Shown: piece after piece, positions 26,459-40,890 of the stretch
Position numbering within the stretch: position 1 is the first letter of the stretch
Layout of the letters: every line of letters begins with the position of its first letter
Assembly (NCBI GenBank): GCA_022577435.1
Contig: JAKOON010000018.1
Coordinates: 10,052,596-10,116,595, forward strand
Reading direction: 5' to 3'
Source of the DNA: Embiotoca jacksoni
Lineage: Eukaryota > Chordata > Actinopteri > Embiotocidae
Length of the DNA: 64,000 nt
Program-made: the position numbers and the translations under genes
Notes under the pieces: model-generated
The model's database searches: none
What the model saw: the letters and a program-made list of their open reading frames with translations, nothing else
Told to the model about the DNA's origin: nothing

Positions 26459-26591
26459 TGTTTCCATTTAGACTGCCTTATAACCCTTTTCACGGCCAGG
26501 GTGTCTAAAACTGCTGGAAAGGTCAGCACATAATCACTCTCTTTAGCCTGCTTCACATTTTAATTGACTATCTACTCCCTTCCCCCCTCCT

Positions 26592-26660
26592 ACACACACA
26601 CACACACACACACTCACACTCACACGCACACACACGCGCACACACGCGCACACACACACA

Positions 26661-26702
<42 letters not shown>
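26592..26702 (+). repeat. (AC)n array with CGCG variants
   Basis: About 110 bp of AC with interspersed CGCGCAC and CTCAC variants, complementary in sense to the TG array at 26402-26457. Confidence 0.95.
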
Positions 26703-26703
<1 letters not shown>

Positions 26704-26709
26704 ACTGTA

Positions 26710-27420
26710 CATAGACACACACTCCCCCATCATTATGCCGGGTATAGATCCCAGTATGAATTGATGATCTCCTATCTAAAGCCTAATCACTCCGCAAGAC
26801 CTGAGGGAGGCTCAGTGATCTGTTTCCTCTTCTACTACACCGCAGGCCTCTCACATTCACATGCTGAGCCTGTTGATAAGGAGAAAATTAGCATTCTACC
26901 TGGTTTAATATTGTACTTCATCACAAGTCCTGTGAAAAATTGAAACAGACATAAAATGGTTCCGCAAGACAGGCATCAAGATTGGAGAGATTGGTGGAAG
27001 TGAGGGATTAATTGTAGAATTCAGGGGCAAATTTAGAAACAACATTTCATGATGATTTCCCTTTTATTGCCACGTAATCACGTGTTAAGTTATCATATAG
27101 ATGTAAGATCTGTGAGGTCAGGTGACGGAAAGATAAATTGACAGATATGCAGATCATGTGTTGTCTTTGATCACCGACATCTTTGTTAAGATAACAGTGA
27201 TTTGTGAGTCAACAACGGATAGCTGTAATCAAACAAGTCATCATTTAAAATATTGACAAAATTCATAAAAAAATACTTTTAATTGGTTTAGAATAATCAA
27301 TTTTATTAAACACATTGCTGCTCAACACTGCACTGACGGCCCTGTGTTCTTCATAAGACAAGTTTGTCTGTCCCAGAAGAAGAGAAGTCGATGTTAACAC
27401 TTCTGTTTAAGAGCAACAAC
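26710..27420. other. Gene-free interval
   Basis: No exon or repeat recognised; AT-rich unique-looking sequence. Confidence 0.4.
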
Positions 27421-27424
27421 CCAC

Positions 27425-27520
27425 CTTTTAGTTTGTGAACTGCTGTTTTGAAGCCTCGGCTCTGGCATTATAGCCATCGCCATCTTGTTTTTTGAAGCCA
27501 GGAGTGACAACGCGTTGTCA
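27425..27520 (+). repeat. Dispersed repeat, copy 2
   Basis: Second copy of the element at 25070-25195, with TAGTTTGTGAACTG, TGAAGCCTCGG, TCTGGCATTA, GCCATCTTGTTTTTTGAAGC and CAGGAGTGACAAC in the same order. Confidence 0.65.
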
Positions 27521-27589
27521 TTCCCCAGTGCGTCAAACAATGCCGTTCCCAGGGTGTTGAATACTGACATTTTACCAAAGCTGTTTGCC

Positions 27590-27790
27590 TCTCATATAGA
27601 CGCACAAGGTGCCCCTCAGCGTCGGCCCCGGAAATCATGTGGTTGTGGTTAGAAGACGAGATCATAGTTTGGGTTGAGTGTGACCATTTGGTGAGGGTTA
27701 GGAACCGAATCCACATGTTTAGTGTTCAGAAAAGATCATGGTTTGGATTACTTAAACGAAATCCACATTGGCTTTTTCTTCATCATGGTC
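27590..27790. repeat. GGTTAGG/ATCATGGTTTGG-type repeat remnant
   Basis: Contains internally repeated variants of GATCATRGTTTGGRTT (27659-27676 and 27734-27750) around GGTGAGGGTTAGGAACC. This resembles a degenerate simple repeat frequent in fish DNA. No coding potential. Confidence 0.45.
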
Positions 27791-28249
27791 CAGAACACCA
27801 CTCTGTATCATTTTCAGAAGGACCACCAGAACACTAATCAGAAGGAGTGAATTTTCGCGAATGACATATGATGTGTTGAAAATTTGGGTGACAGTTGAGT
27901 GAAAAAAAGACAACACACCAGTGATGGCAGAAATCAATGAGGATGGACAAAGAACTTTTTTAGGACTCATGATTGTTTTCTACTGGACAGGATAAATACA
28001 AAAGAAAATATTTATAACGAGCAAAATAATCATGGAATTAGAAATAACTCTCTTAAGGGTTCCAAAAAAAAGTCACATGAAACAGAAGAGAGAACCATCG
28101 TAGATTTGTGGTTTCTTCATTAAACTACAGACAGACGCAGACAGATTTTTGGAGACCCCGATATACAGAAAGACCCTGTGTGGCAGCTATTCAAATATCT
28201 ACATAATGTCCATTGATGCACCATTTCCTGAAGGAGAAAGACAAGACTG

Positions 28250-28251
<2 letters not shown>

Positions 28252-28309
<58 letters not shown>
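28252..28309 (+). repeat. (AC)n microsatellite
   Basis: About 29 uninterrupted AC units. Confidence 0.98.
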
Positions 28310-28312
<3 letters not shown>

Positions 28313-28506
28313 CACAAACAAAATGGCAATAACACAGGTCTGCTTTTGTCTCAGCCTTTTGGAAGTAGAGAAAAGGGGAGTGTGAAAATGAGTGAGCGAG
28401 AGAAAAGAAGCTCAGGATGAGGTGTGTTATTCAGCCTCGCCACGGGGGGTTAGGACAACTCGGAGACCGGGAGAGTCTGCCCATTGTCCACACATGCCAC
28501 GCATGC

Positions 28507-28633
<127 letters not shown>

Positions 28634-28639
28634 TGGACA

Positions 28640-31190
28640 GAAAAGCAGGCTCTGTCACAGCAAAACCCAATATGTTGCAACATTTGCCAAAGAAATGAGT
28701 GTAAATTGAGGTTATTTTCTCCACCTCGGCCTCACTACCTCACACTTGTTATCCCGTCACCCTCGGCTGTGATGGGGGTTTATTCTACACCTCTTTCTAT
28801 GGCTGTCGTTCAGCCTCCATATGCGGGTGCCACCAGAAATGTAAGTCAGGGACAGGCAGCTGTAATTACTTTTCCCTCAACTTACTTTTCTCTGTCACAG
28901 ATATGAAACAGATAAAAGAGCTAATCAACAGCATAATATTATACACATTATGATGATATGGATTAGATGCTCATTGTCTCTCTCAATGACACTTAACTGT
29001 GTGTTCTCTGAGACCTTCTAGACTGCTTTCAGTGACCACAAACCTGCACGACTACGAGAGATACACATTATCATGGATCAATGTTCATTGATCCTTGTCA
29101 CAACATTAAATCGTTGGCGTCTCTTTCAGGTACACTTGCGTTGATGCAACTTTTATTGTCTTCAATTCAACATGACAGTTTAGAGAGACATCATACGATC
29201 AAATCTGACCGTGTCGTTTCACATTTTGCACGTTATCATTTGTAAGTACAGTATTTGCTGCAGCCATACATTAACATCTATCCATATCATACTCTGGAGG
29301 CCAAAGTTTAGTTTTCCAGTTTGCTGTTAAGTTTATTAAAATACTTTAGTTGGAATAGAAATTTGATTTTTTTTTTTTAACATGTTTGACACAAACCTCC
29401 TGGAGAGTCTTGTCTCAGCTGTTTAGGGATAACACAGTCGCTTGGCAAAATGTTCATGGCAGCCTTTTATGTGACTGTTCAAACAGTCAAATAAAACGCT
29501 TTTTTGGTGACAACCTCTTCAAAAGAAGTTTTTCTTGTCAGATTTGTCTTGTCATACATTGATACAAAAGTTAATTTTGAACTTAGACATTTATTCTGCA
29601 CCATTCCTACAAGGTGTGAGACCAATCAGCGGTTCCCCTGTAATATTCCTCTTTGTTTATTTAATTTTTGCAGTTAAGAAAAGATAATGATATTGTATAA
29701 CAAAAATAATGCATATTACACATCTCCATTCAATATTGAGTATATTTATTTAATCATCTACACTTGATTGGAGCTTACTCCCAGCTCAGTCAACAAAAAG
29801 ACTGTGATTCTGTCTTTACCAGAAGAAACACAGACAATTTTGTGCTCTATAACTACTGAAAAATCCTGTTTTGCACCTCCAGATACATTTTTTTTGTACA
29901 TTTTGTTCTTGTTTAGAGGTCAAAAAGAATCCAAAAGTAGCTCACACATAGTTGTTTATGATACATGAATATCAGAGGCAGTATAGCTAGGTCTGAGTAT
30001 ATTAAATAATGTATTAGATGTAGTGATTTTTGTGTCAATGATAGGCATCTTTCCAGGTCGTCTTTAAACACACGCCTTTTTCTCTGGCCTGTCAAAATCA
30101 AGTTGAAACTAACTGCAAAACATTGGGAATGTGTGCTTTTTTCCCCCCCAGAGACGGGCTGATCAAGGGAGACCACATGAAAGCTTCGATTCTTTATTGA
30201 TTTCACCTTTTTTAAACTGCGTCTCTTAAAAAAAAAAAAAAAAAGATTTGGAAATTGACGTGGTGATAGTGAGAAATTGAATGAAACTCATGATTAAAAT
30301 ACCATTCCTAATATTTTGTACACTTGGTGTTTATAAGTGAAGCTGAGATCCTAATTTTAACTGTCTTCACATATTCATCATATTACAAGACGCAAGCTCT
30401 CTTTTCCTTCTGGTGTAAAATACGCAGTACAAAGTGAGGACATGTAACACATCTGGTTGCTTTGAAAAAAAGCTGATAAGGGTTGATAATGATATAGAGA
30501 ACTACAGTTGAAACTGTCATCATTTCTTCTTTGTGTAGCACCTTCCAGTCTCACAAATCAAAACTCCAAACCAAAGGCTCTCCATTTGTCTCCAAGTATT
30601 TTGATCATTCTGCTTTATCAGTTTCAAAGACAATATTGCAAAAAAAAAAAAAAAGACGTGTCACAGGAGCTAGGCAATTGTGACACTTGGGAAAGAAAAG
30701 ATAGAGCTTCGATAAAGGTATTCATTGTTGTTAAGCACCAAACATGTCTGTTTGTGTTCTCATTTTGTGCTTTGCTTGTGGCTTATTCCAGCTGATCCAC
30801 TGCAGGTGAATACAATTTGTAAATGTTGACTTCTGTCAAGTAAGTTTCTGTGTGCATTCACAAAGTAAAGGAAATAAATAGCTTTGAGTCATAGCTGTGC
30901 TAGTTTACACCAAAAAACATCAATAAATTCATCAATTTTCATCAAATTAGTAGTAAGTAGCAAGTAAAGCAAGATCAAAACGTTTTTGGATTGAAATGGT
31001 GAGCTGTGTTTTAATAGGATAAACAAATATGACCACTACAATTACATTTGTTCAATAATGTGCGTAACGGTAATGTGTTCATTACAGGTTCATTTGTAAG
31101 AGATGGAAATCATGCCTACGGAGAGAACAAACTGAGATGCTCAAGAGGAGAAATATGGTGATGTCAGATTTTTTTAAATAATTGTCAGGT
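28640..31190. other. Gene-free interval
   Basis: AT-rich sequence with A/T homopolymers (29367-29379, 30228-30244, 30640-30655). No supported exon or repeat family. Confidence 0.45.
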
Positions 31191-31191
31191 A

Positions 31192-31194
<3 letters not shown>

Positions 31195-31286
<92 letters not shown>
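31195..31286 (+). repeat. (GT)n microsatellite
   Basis: About 46 uninterrupted GT units. Confidence 0.98.
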
Positions 31287-31287
<1 letters not shown>

Positions 31288-31969
31288 CTGTTCCTATACA
31301 TGGCACCACACGTGCGGTTGTGTGCTGTATGTTTATGAGCACTGTGTAATGATAGATTCACAAGCTGCTCCCTTTGGGCTCCGGCGCCTCCGACCTTTGA
31401 CCTTGAAATCTCCAGTCAGGTTTAATGATCCAGTCCTCTCACACCCTGGAATATGTTACCGTGGAAACATAGCCTTTTCCCCCCACTCATAATGCAGGAG
31501 AGTTCTCCATCCGTGTCTAATTCAGTCTCAAGCCAAGTCGGTGACCTCTGAAGGGATGTTTGCAGTCTGATCAGTATATCCACAGACGTACTGTTTGTCT
31601 CCCAGAAGCTGATGTTAGGATTTTTACAGGTTAAATACTACAGTTCATATTATTGGCAGTGACCTCTGCAGAGATACTCCATGCAAAACATTACTTCCCA
31701 TCTGAAAACATTTGAATTACGCAATTAAAAACCAATGAGATGCTCAAAATGAAATCTAAATAATCTTGGCGCGTAACTTGTGAAAACAAAATATAGCTTT
31801 TAAAGTGGGCATTTTGAGTAAATGTGTTGGCCTATGTATGATTTTAGGTTATATATTTTTGAATTATTCTAAGATTTGTTGCCCACTGTCCTGTTTTTCT
31901 CAAGTTTGATATATATATATTTGAGAACATAGCCAGTTTTATCATAATAATTAGTCCTAATGTCCACTT

Positions 31970-33080
31970 CCACATGACTGCAGGACTTCCAATCTGCATT
32001 TTACAGGTTGATGGCATTACATGGCAAGCTAAATGTTAGCCAGATAAAGTTAACAGGGCATGGATTCTGCATGTCCAGCTGCTGCGAGGGAGGAGAATGA
32101 ATGGTCGCTTTTAATCAATGTAATATTTGTGTCTGTGAGCTGGGGACCGGACACATTATCACGTCAAGCTACAAATTAAAATGCCTGGCCGCTAACAGGC
32201 TGGCGATATAAATGGGCCATCATGGCCATCTAAGTGTCCCAATGACATTTTTGCCTGCCAGACAATTAATTCTATCAATCTGCATAACCTTTCCCAAAGC
32301 TTAGAAAACAATGGCATTTTTATGGCTCAAAATGAATGGAGTCCAACTGAAGAGTATGCTCAGGCAATCATTACATAATTTAACAAATGTATTTAATTGG
32401 ATTTTGATGCCTTGGTGTCTGTTTCTGGAGCACTGGGGCCAGTGTGCTGACTCCAGCTCTGGCTAATTCAATAGGCTAAATGGAATCAGTGGAAACACTC
32501 TGCAATCATCACTGCATTAGGACGCTCATTCCCATCATGTAAACATTGCTCTGAGCTTTTGCCATTTATCTTCTGGTCTTTCTGTCTCTGTTTCGCCTTT
32601 ATTTCCACCACTTCTCAAGACATTCTTTCATCCTGCGTTTAATGAAAGTTGAGGTTGAGTTCCGTTTTGGACTCAAGTGAATTCACAAAAAGCAATTTAC
32701 CAAAAAGCTAGCACTTCTAGACGCATGAACTGCTTAGCTCCTCACTTTTCATAAATTAGGGGTGGAAGGCTTCCATCAGACAGGGTCTCCGAGGGATTGG
32801 GAAGGTGCTAAGCACGTCTGCCTTTAACGGAGGTGAAAAACAGACTAATTCATTAAGCATTGATCACCCCAAATGACAGCAAAGTGCTTTAACATTTAAC
32901 GGGCAACTAACTGGCAAATTGGCACACAATTTTTGTACATTTCCAACTCTTTAATGGGTAAAGTATGGAGCAAAAAGGCAATAAAAATGTTAGCAGACAA
33001 CCCGATGAACCCACACCCAGCCCATTATGTTCACCACTCCTTATGGCTAAACGCCCTTAATGTCTTAAACTGTGGGCAAG
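31970..33080. promoter_or_regulatory. Candidate conserved non-coding block(s)
   Basis: About 1.1 kb of balanced-composition sequence without microsatellites, homopolymers or open frames. It is rich in homeodomain-type TAATTA/CAATTA and CATCATGGCCATC-like motifs. Such blocks in gene-poor regions near developmental regulators are often deeply conserved enhancers. This is an impression from composition only; no alignment was possible. Confidence 0.2.
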
Positions 33081-36000
33081 GGCTGTCCTAATGATGCATT
33101 TTGGTGAGTGTTTCTTACTTTTTGATCAAAATTACATGTTTTATTTGATTCTTTTAAATGCAGTATGTAATAGGATCCCCATTATGCAGTGGGTGAATGG
33201 ACCCATTATGAAGGGTTAGGCTTAAAGTACCTGAGTATGTATTTGAGTAAATGTGCTTAATCTTGGATGGCCTAATATAATTTCTATCAACACTCAACCC
33301 TGTTCCGGCCTGGGAGATGAATACTGATACGACCTTATTATTGCATTATCATTGGTTGTGCCTCGTGGCTGGCAGACATACACATACATGCATACTTTTA
33401 CCTGCAGTCCTGCACAGAGAAATGCAAGCATATCAGATGTCAAAATTTGGCAGTACACATACTGTAGTCAGACATATAAATGGCCATAGACTGATTCTGT
33501 ATTTTTAACCGATTCAGCCTTGGGCACAGCTCCATCTGAAAAACAATTAAAAGGGGCCAGGGCATGTCAGTCAACACAGAAAAAGCTGGCAGATAGCAGC
33601 AAACGTGTGCAAGAGTGTGAGGTTGGAGCGCTGCGAGATGAACAGTGAGCTGACCTGAGCCCCAGCCAGACTTTATTAATCAAGGCAGGAAATGTGTGCA
33701 ACCTCTCAAGCTTGACTTTACTCGCTGTCTTCCTGTGCTGTCTGCTTCTCCGTCTCAATGCTCTTTTCTGTTTGTGTTGTTGGCCTCTTTTTTTTTGCTC
33801 CCCCTCCTCTTTTCTTTCTTACTTTCAATGGCGGCCTTACTGCCTCTCTCCCGTGTTCTGCTGATATATTTTGTCTCTGAGAATATCAGATAGCAGCGCA
33901 GGGATTTTGAAACAATACTTCTTCAAGCAGTGACTCTGAAAGGTGGTAATGATTTACAGCATTATACCTGCCGAGACCCAGGGAATCCTGTGTGTCTGTG
34001 ATTCATCTGTTTCATCTGCTCATTACATAGCCACAGATGGATTGATGCCTGGTCCCTCTTCTCCCCTTTAGGACCTTGTTGTTTGTTGTGTTCTGAGCAA
34101 TGTTGTGCTCATTTTCAGCATTTTGTGGTTGGATGCGATTAAGTGTTTGTGGCTACCTGTGGCTATTTTACTATTTGGTGCTTATCAGGCTTTCTTTGTG
34201 GTATTTTATAATCGGTTTGGATGTTTGTGGAATGCAGGCTGCATGTGGTAAAGACTGTGTTTCCCATAAACCCTGGCTTCCACTAACAATGAACTACTTT
34301 AACAACTCCCTGATCTTGGCATTGCTTTGTGTCTGTTTGTAGTTATTTATGTAAAGTGAGGTGATCAGTACCAACACAGATCATGTCTGTTCTAGTAGAT
34401 TTTCTACAATTAGAAGCACACAGATTCACAGTAGAGTCCACCACATAAAACATTTGAGCTTAAGTTTTAGCCCTGCTCCTTAGTGACAGCTTCCTCAACT
34501 ACTACAACATTTTTTTTTTACTCACAAAGGAACCCCATTGTTAGCCTCGATAAAGTAGATGGAATAAAGAGAAAAAATAGTCTTGAAAAGTTATTTTGAA
34601 ATTCTGAGAAATCTAATGGCAGTTATCAGTGAATATTGCTCTGTGAAAATTGCTGACATGATTTGAGAAGTGTGCAGTCAAAGGGATATGTAGAACCTAA
34701 AGTAGCTGTGAAGTACATTTCACTTGGGGTCGGAACATTCTCCCACCAAATGACGCAAATAAGGCAGAGGCGAATGATTAATGTGATTGCATGAGTGATT
34801 GCAGGATTGATTGATGGTTGGCCTCTTTTAATAAAAAGTTTGCCACAAATAATGTATTTTTCGTCACAAGAAAGAGAGCAGAAGTATAGCAGAGACTGGA
34901 GGAATGTGCGTCGACAAGTTGGTGCAATATTGACTGTGCCAGCTGTGATGTGTGTGACTTCAAAGGTACAATTACTTTGAGCGGTTTTAAGACTGATACC
35001 TGCTCATGTTAAGAAGCAGCCTCTCACCTCCGGAGAGCTGCCTGCCAGACGAGAAATAATTCATTTTTAAGAAACTTAGGCAAGGGCAAATTCTGCCGCT
35101 CAGCTCTCTTCACATCCATCTTCAAAGAGAACCAAGTTCCAATATGAAACAATGGAATATTTGGCTTCTTATTCATGTCATGGGGCTTTTTGCCAGTGCA
35201 GGGTCCTTTAATTCCTCCATTGTTACTGACAAGCCCTACTGGGAAGACCTAAGAGGCTTTTTGGACCCCACTGGACACTTTTAAACATCGACCAATCGGA
35301 ATGCACAATAACAATCGAACATTCATTCCCCAACTGCAGGGATTTTAGTATCAGGATGATTTGCATCTTTGGAGAGACAATAAAAAGTCCCAAAGACATC
35401 CTGGGTGTTTCCACGAGAGGCCATTTTGTTCGCTGCAGCTGTTTCCTCATGTCTCTTAAATGACAGCTTCGCTGTAGCCATTAACATGCATGCCACTGAA
35501 ACAAGTATTATAGTTTAATTCCTACCATGAAAAGCTTCCAGAGGCATAAAATCGGAGCCCCGATGTGGAGGAGGGTGCAGAGACAGACGAACTCCAGAGG
35601 CCTCATTGCTTGTGTGTTGCGTTGACTTAATGGCAAATGGATGTCATTGGAATTTTGAGCGAGGCAGCAAGATCTTATCGCTCAGATAAATGAATTAATA
35701 TTTTACACTTCAGCTGGATTTTTTTTCTGTTACAAGAAGGCTAGAGTTGAAGGAGGGATGGGAGGGGAGGGGGGATTCAAGTAAATTAAGAAAAAAGAAA
35801 AGAGAATGAGAAAGAGTGGGACAGAAATAAGAGCATGTGATGTGAACTCTCCTAATGTTATTCAGAGGCAGTGAGTCATGTAAGAGAAAAGGATCTTTTC
35901 TTGTACCAGTCAAGGACATTATCTCCTCCTGCTAGCAGTTATTAGCATTAGCATTTATATATTCAATGCAATTTTGAGGTCTGGTGATACTCTGAGGGGT

Positions 36001-38810
36001 CAGGAGAGAAAAACGAAATGAGGGAGGACGGATAAAAAAAAAAGGTCTTTTCTCTGTGCGCAATTGGTGCTAACCAGCACAGAATAACCAATGAGGTAAA
36101 ACACAAGGACATTTCATGCTGGAATTCAATCTGTGATCAGAGCTCAAATTCTCTCCATCAACAGGAGAGGGTCACACCTTGGAGCAAAGCAGAAATGATA
36201 TGACAGTTTCAGGATGATCAGGGCTTTGATCACATAAGATTCTGAGCGAGCACATTAATCTCAGACAAACATATCTATTTGTTGATTTACACAATAGATT
36301 TACATGCATTTATTTAGTGAAACATATTAATATCATACATTACATTTACAGAGTTAAACCCATCCAAGAGCTACTCTCTGGAGATGTGTGATAACGTTTG
36401 TGGGTCAGATTGCATTTGAAGCCAATGGTTTGAATAATTGAAGATTGGGTGTTAAATTGTCTTTTCTATGAAAGAAAAGTGGGGGGGGGGAGGTGATACA
36501 CTTGATGGACACGCACACAAAACACACAAAGTGGCTCCACGTAGTCAGCTAATGGTTTATCCTCCCAGCACAGCAGGGTCAAAGATCAGGAGCCCCAGCA
36601 CTCAGACAGTTTGACGCAGTTAGATGCATCATCTGTTCAATTTAAAGACAATAAAAGGCGATCAAAATGGGCTCTACCTCGATGATAATCGGGGAAATTG
36701 TGCCATAATGCTGCACTGGACTTTTAAGATTCTGTTTTTAAGAGAAAAGTATACAGCTTGAGTTAAAAATCAATTTAGACTTGCAAAAAACGGTCAGTCT
36801 GTGAAGGGCAGCTGGATAGATTGCATATTGGCATATTTTAGTTGTCAAATAAATAATTATACTTCCACAAAGTCTCAAAGAAGATCATAAAAATGTCATT
36901 AGTGTTCATGTCTTTACCTTTAAGCAACCACTTGATTTCATTCATCAGAATCATCTAAATGTACAATTTGCATTATTATGTCAAGTAGGCATTATTTTAT
37001 TCAATCAACCTATCTGATAAAACATTGTGCGGTGGAGAAGCAACACTATCCACTGCATATTCTTTAACTTGTAAGACAATAGGTGCTCCCATTTCAGTGA
37101 CAGCTGTGCATCTCCTGAACCCATATTGTCATTTTGAGGGCAGATGGGGCACAATGCTCAACATCATCTCAACTAGTTATGTGAATTTAACCTGATTAAT
37201 CCCAATTTTTTTTTCCCCTGCAATTTAATTACATGCATTCCATTCCTGAAAACTCCCCTAGCACACAGACTTTATACCCTTTTTGATTTTATGTTGGTCA
37301 GTGAAATATTAGGTTTTAAATTGGTCATAATATTGGCAAATTTAAACCTTTTATAAATAAACTATATGTGCAGGAGCATAATTCTCAAAATATATCACTA
37401 GTAGACCCTTAAAAGATTATATGGTCCGCGCAAAATATGATAGTTCTGTTAATTATGGTGATTTACTTCGTTATGTAGGAGATATCTTCTTCCAGAAGTG
37501 CAAGCAGCAAGTAAACTGTGACTTCTTACACTAGTCAAATGTCACTAATAAATTAAAATCAATACTCTCCATTGTTTCATTTAAAAGTTTAATTTATTGC
37601 CCAAAACCAACAACAACCTGCGGTCAAAATAGAGTCTGGTGGGATTAAATGGTTTAAGGAAGAGGGAGATACAAGATCGGAAAACAATATGCAGAAACAA
37701 CAGAGCTAGAGTTTTATGTCGAGAAGAGCTTCAGTTCTTCATTTCAATATAGAGCACAGAGAGAAAGAGAATGAGAACTGCAATCCATGAATCTTTTATC
37801 AACATTCATATTTCAATATAGCTTCATACCACCTATGTGAAAAATGATCTTTACATAAATTCCTCCCTTTGTGTGTCCACAAAAGTCATCTAATCTCAGA
37901 CATAATGAGCCTCTTTATTCTCATCATCATGGTGTTTGTTCCACGAGTAATTTTGGGGGCCCTAAGTGTCACAATTTGGCCCCCGCCCTCCTCTCCTCAC
38001 GCTAACACACACAGCCACAGCCCACCTTGTCCTAGACAGTCATTGTGCAGTTGTATTAAGTGGTAGGGGGCAGAGGAGGAGGGGACGGGGCACAGTGAGG
38101 GGGGCACATTCTCTTCTGAGGCTGACTTTGAGATTGTTATTATCATTTTCAAAGCATCAAAGCTTTCTCTCGCGCTTTCTCTCACTCTCTCTCCATCCAA
38201 GCTTAAAGAGATGAAAGTTTGCCTTTGTTCCATCCCCTGCTACATTACCTCTATGCATTAGGCCTCCTCTTTATCCGTGAAATTACCTTTTAGCTTTCTC
38301 ATTCAGCGCAGGCAGTCTGCATGCGACGAGATGGCTCGCACTTTTTCACCACATCATATCCCCCCCTGCACACCTCTCCCTCTCTCTCTCTCTCTCTCTC
38401 CGAAAAAGATTGTTGCATTTGCAGTTTGATTTTGTCTACACCTCTCTCTCCATTTCACTGAGGCCCTTGCTCTCTCTCTCTCTCTCCACTTCATATAAGG
38501 TCCTTCTGTCCCTTCATTATATGGTTAGTGTTGTACTTTGATCGTTCTATCTCCAAAGCAAACAGGGGTCTGTGTTGTTCTCCCCATCACGCAGATGGCG
38601 GAGAGATGATGGCTGAGATGCTTCTGTTCTCACTGCTGTTCAGAGAGCCACTTTCCCGGCCTCTTAAAGCGCTCTTTGAAGCTGACAGGAAGCACTCTAA
38701 AAGAGAAAAGTTGCTTGATCGTCATGCAAAAACATTTTCCTCCCCCCTTTTTTTGTTATGAATGCTTTTTTCTGCTTTGATTGAGCTGATCTTTCTTGGT
38801 CCATCTGCTT
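33080..38810. other. Gene-free interval
   Basis: No supported exon on either strand. It contains a G-run at 36481-36490, CT tracts at 38371-38400 and 38469-38488, and long AT-rich unique-looking stretches. The segment at about 35020-35200 is compositionally similar to the candidate conserved block at 32-33 kb. Confidence 0.45.
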
Positions 38811-38816
38811 TTCTCA

Positions 38817-39109
<293 letters not shown>

Positions 39110-39670
39110 AGTAACAGGTTAGATGACTTAATATAGCGATTGTATTTTACAAGGCACAGTAAAATATTCGGAGACTCCTAACTAACAGCATTACAAGCAA
39201 TGAATGGAAAGCTAGTGTAAAGCTCAACGCCTGTGCAGCCAGTGCCAAGTCAATATATTTAATAAATGTTCCCCTGTCCATAAACCGCTCATATAGGAGG
39301 AGCTGTCTGTTTGCTTTGCAAAGCAATACGTGTGAGTAAAAGTCCTTTCCACACTCATAAACTCATCTCCAGAGAAGCACTTACCGGGCATTGTTTGGCC
39401 GCAAGACAGCATTAATATACAAATGAGCAAAAGTGTATAGACGTAAGGATAGGAGATACACACAGGCAGAGATACACACACATTCTACACAGCTGGAATG
39501 ACTCTCCGCAGACTAATGTAATTAATAGCTTTTTATCCATGTTGAATTTGAAATGAAGATGTAAATTGTTCGTTTAACATAGCCATAGGACATGGAGGCT
39601 TCTGCTGTCAAAGTCAATTACAGACTCAGCATAGTGCCAGACTTTATGAAAACCTAATCAAGATGGAGTC
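39110..39670. other. Gene-free interval
   Basis: Unique-looking sequence with no exon or repeat recognised. Confidence 0.4.
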
Positions 39671-39806
<136 letters not shown>

Positions 39807-39809
39807 ACT

Positions 39810-40500
39810 GTGTGTGTGAGTGAATGTGTCTGGACACAAGATGAGACATGGGGAGTGTGAGCCCATACATGTGTATTTGCCTGTGTGCATGTGAGTGTAA
39901 GCAGAGTTGTTTCTGGGCAGTTACACAGATAAAAAACAATATCTATAAACTAAATCTTATCAACAGAGAAAGAATTGAGGTCTGTTTTAGCTACTGTAAC
40001 GGAAGAGGGATGTGATCTTTAAAAATGTTTTTGGCCTTTATTTCTACTGTTTTCTTGCAGGCTGCTTTCGTTTTTGTAATGTAAAATATAAGAAAAGTGA
40101 CACTATTTGTATCATAAATTCATCTTAATTATATTCAAAAGTTTTGGGCACTTTAGATGTTTTGATTCTTGTCCATTAGACATCAGGGAGGCCTCTGATC
40201 AGTCTCAAAATCACTACGTGAAGAGACAAAAACAGCATGTGGCAAGTTCTCCAACTTTCAACTGCTTTGAACTATTTGGCTGCCAAGAACCATGAAAAAC
40301 TGCGTGTGCGTCGATGGCAGAATTAGTTTTGTTTTAAAGGCAAAGGATGCTCACACCTAATATTGATTTGATTAAGATTTTTTTTCTGTATATTGCACTT
40401 CATTGATAGATAAAAACTATTCATTGCATTACTTTTGAAAGTATTGTCATTTTTACCGCCCAAAACATCATCTTTAGTTTATCGACAGAAGATTATTTAG
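39810..40500. other. Gene-free interval
   Basis: AT-rich sequence; no exon or repeat recognised. Confidence 0.4.
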
Positions 40501-40504
40501 CAAC

Positions 40505-40860
40505 AACAAGGGTTGACCGATATATCAATATTTATTGTATCGTGATATGAGGCTAAATATTTTTGGATATGGCACTGTTATGTTTTCTGGGTTTTAAAGG
40601 TCCATTACACTAAAGTGATGCCATTTTCTGGACTACCCAGGCTGTTCTAGCTATTTTCACCATATTTTTTTTGCCTTCATCCACTAAGTAATGTTTGCTC
40701 GTCTAAGATAGAGAACTTTTAGGTTTTAGACTGATCTAAACAAGCAATAAGAATAGATAAACCTTGGACTCCTTGGGAAAATGCTCCTTATAGAGCAAGC
40801 CATTGATCACTGGGAAAAATAATCAACAGATTAATCAATGATGAAAAAAAAAAAAAAAAT
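40505..40860. repeat. Degraded dispersed repeat (GATATATC/GATATGAGG type)
   Basis: Begins GGTTGACCGATATATCAATA with TCGTGATATGAGGCTAAATAT following, and later TTAATCAATGATGAAAA before an A16 run. These are hallmarks, from memory, of a repeat widely scattered in teleost genomes. The copy is diverged and non-coding; family and ends are uncertain. Confidence 0.4.
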
Positions 40861-40890
40861 GCTCTTTTCATCTATTATAATTAGAGACTT

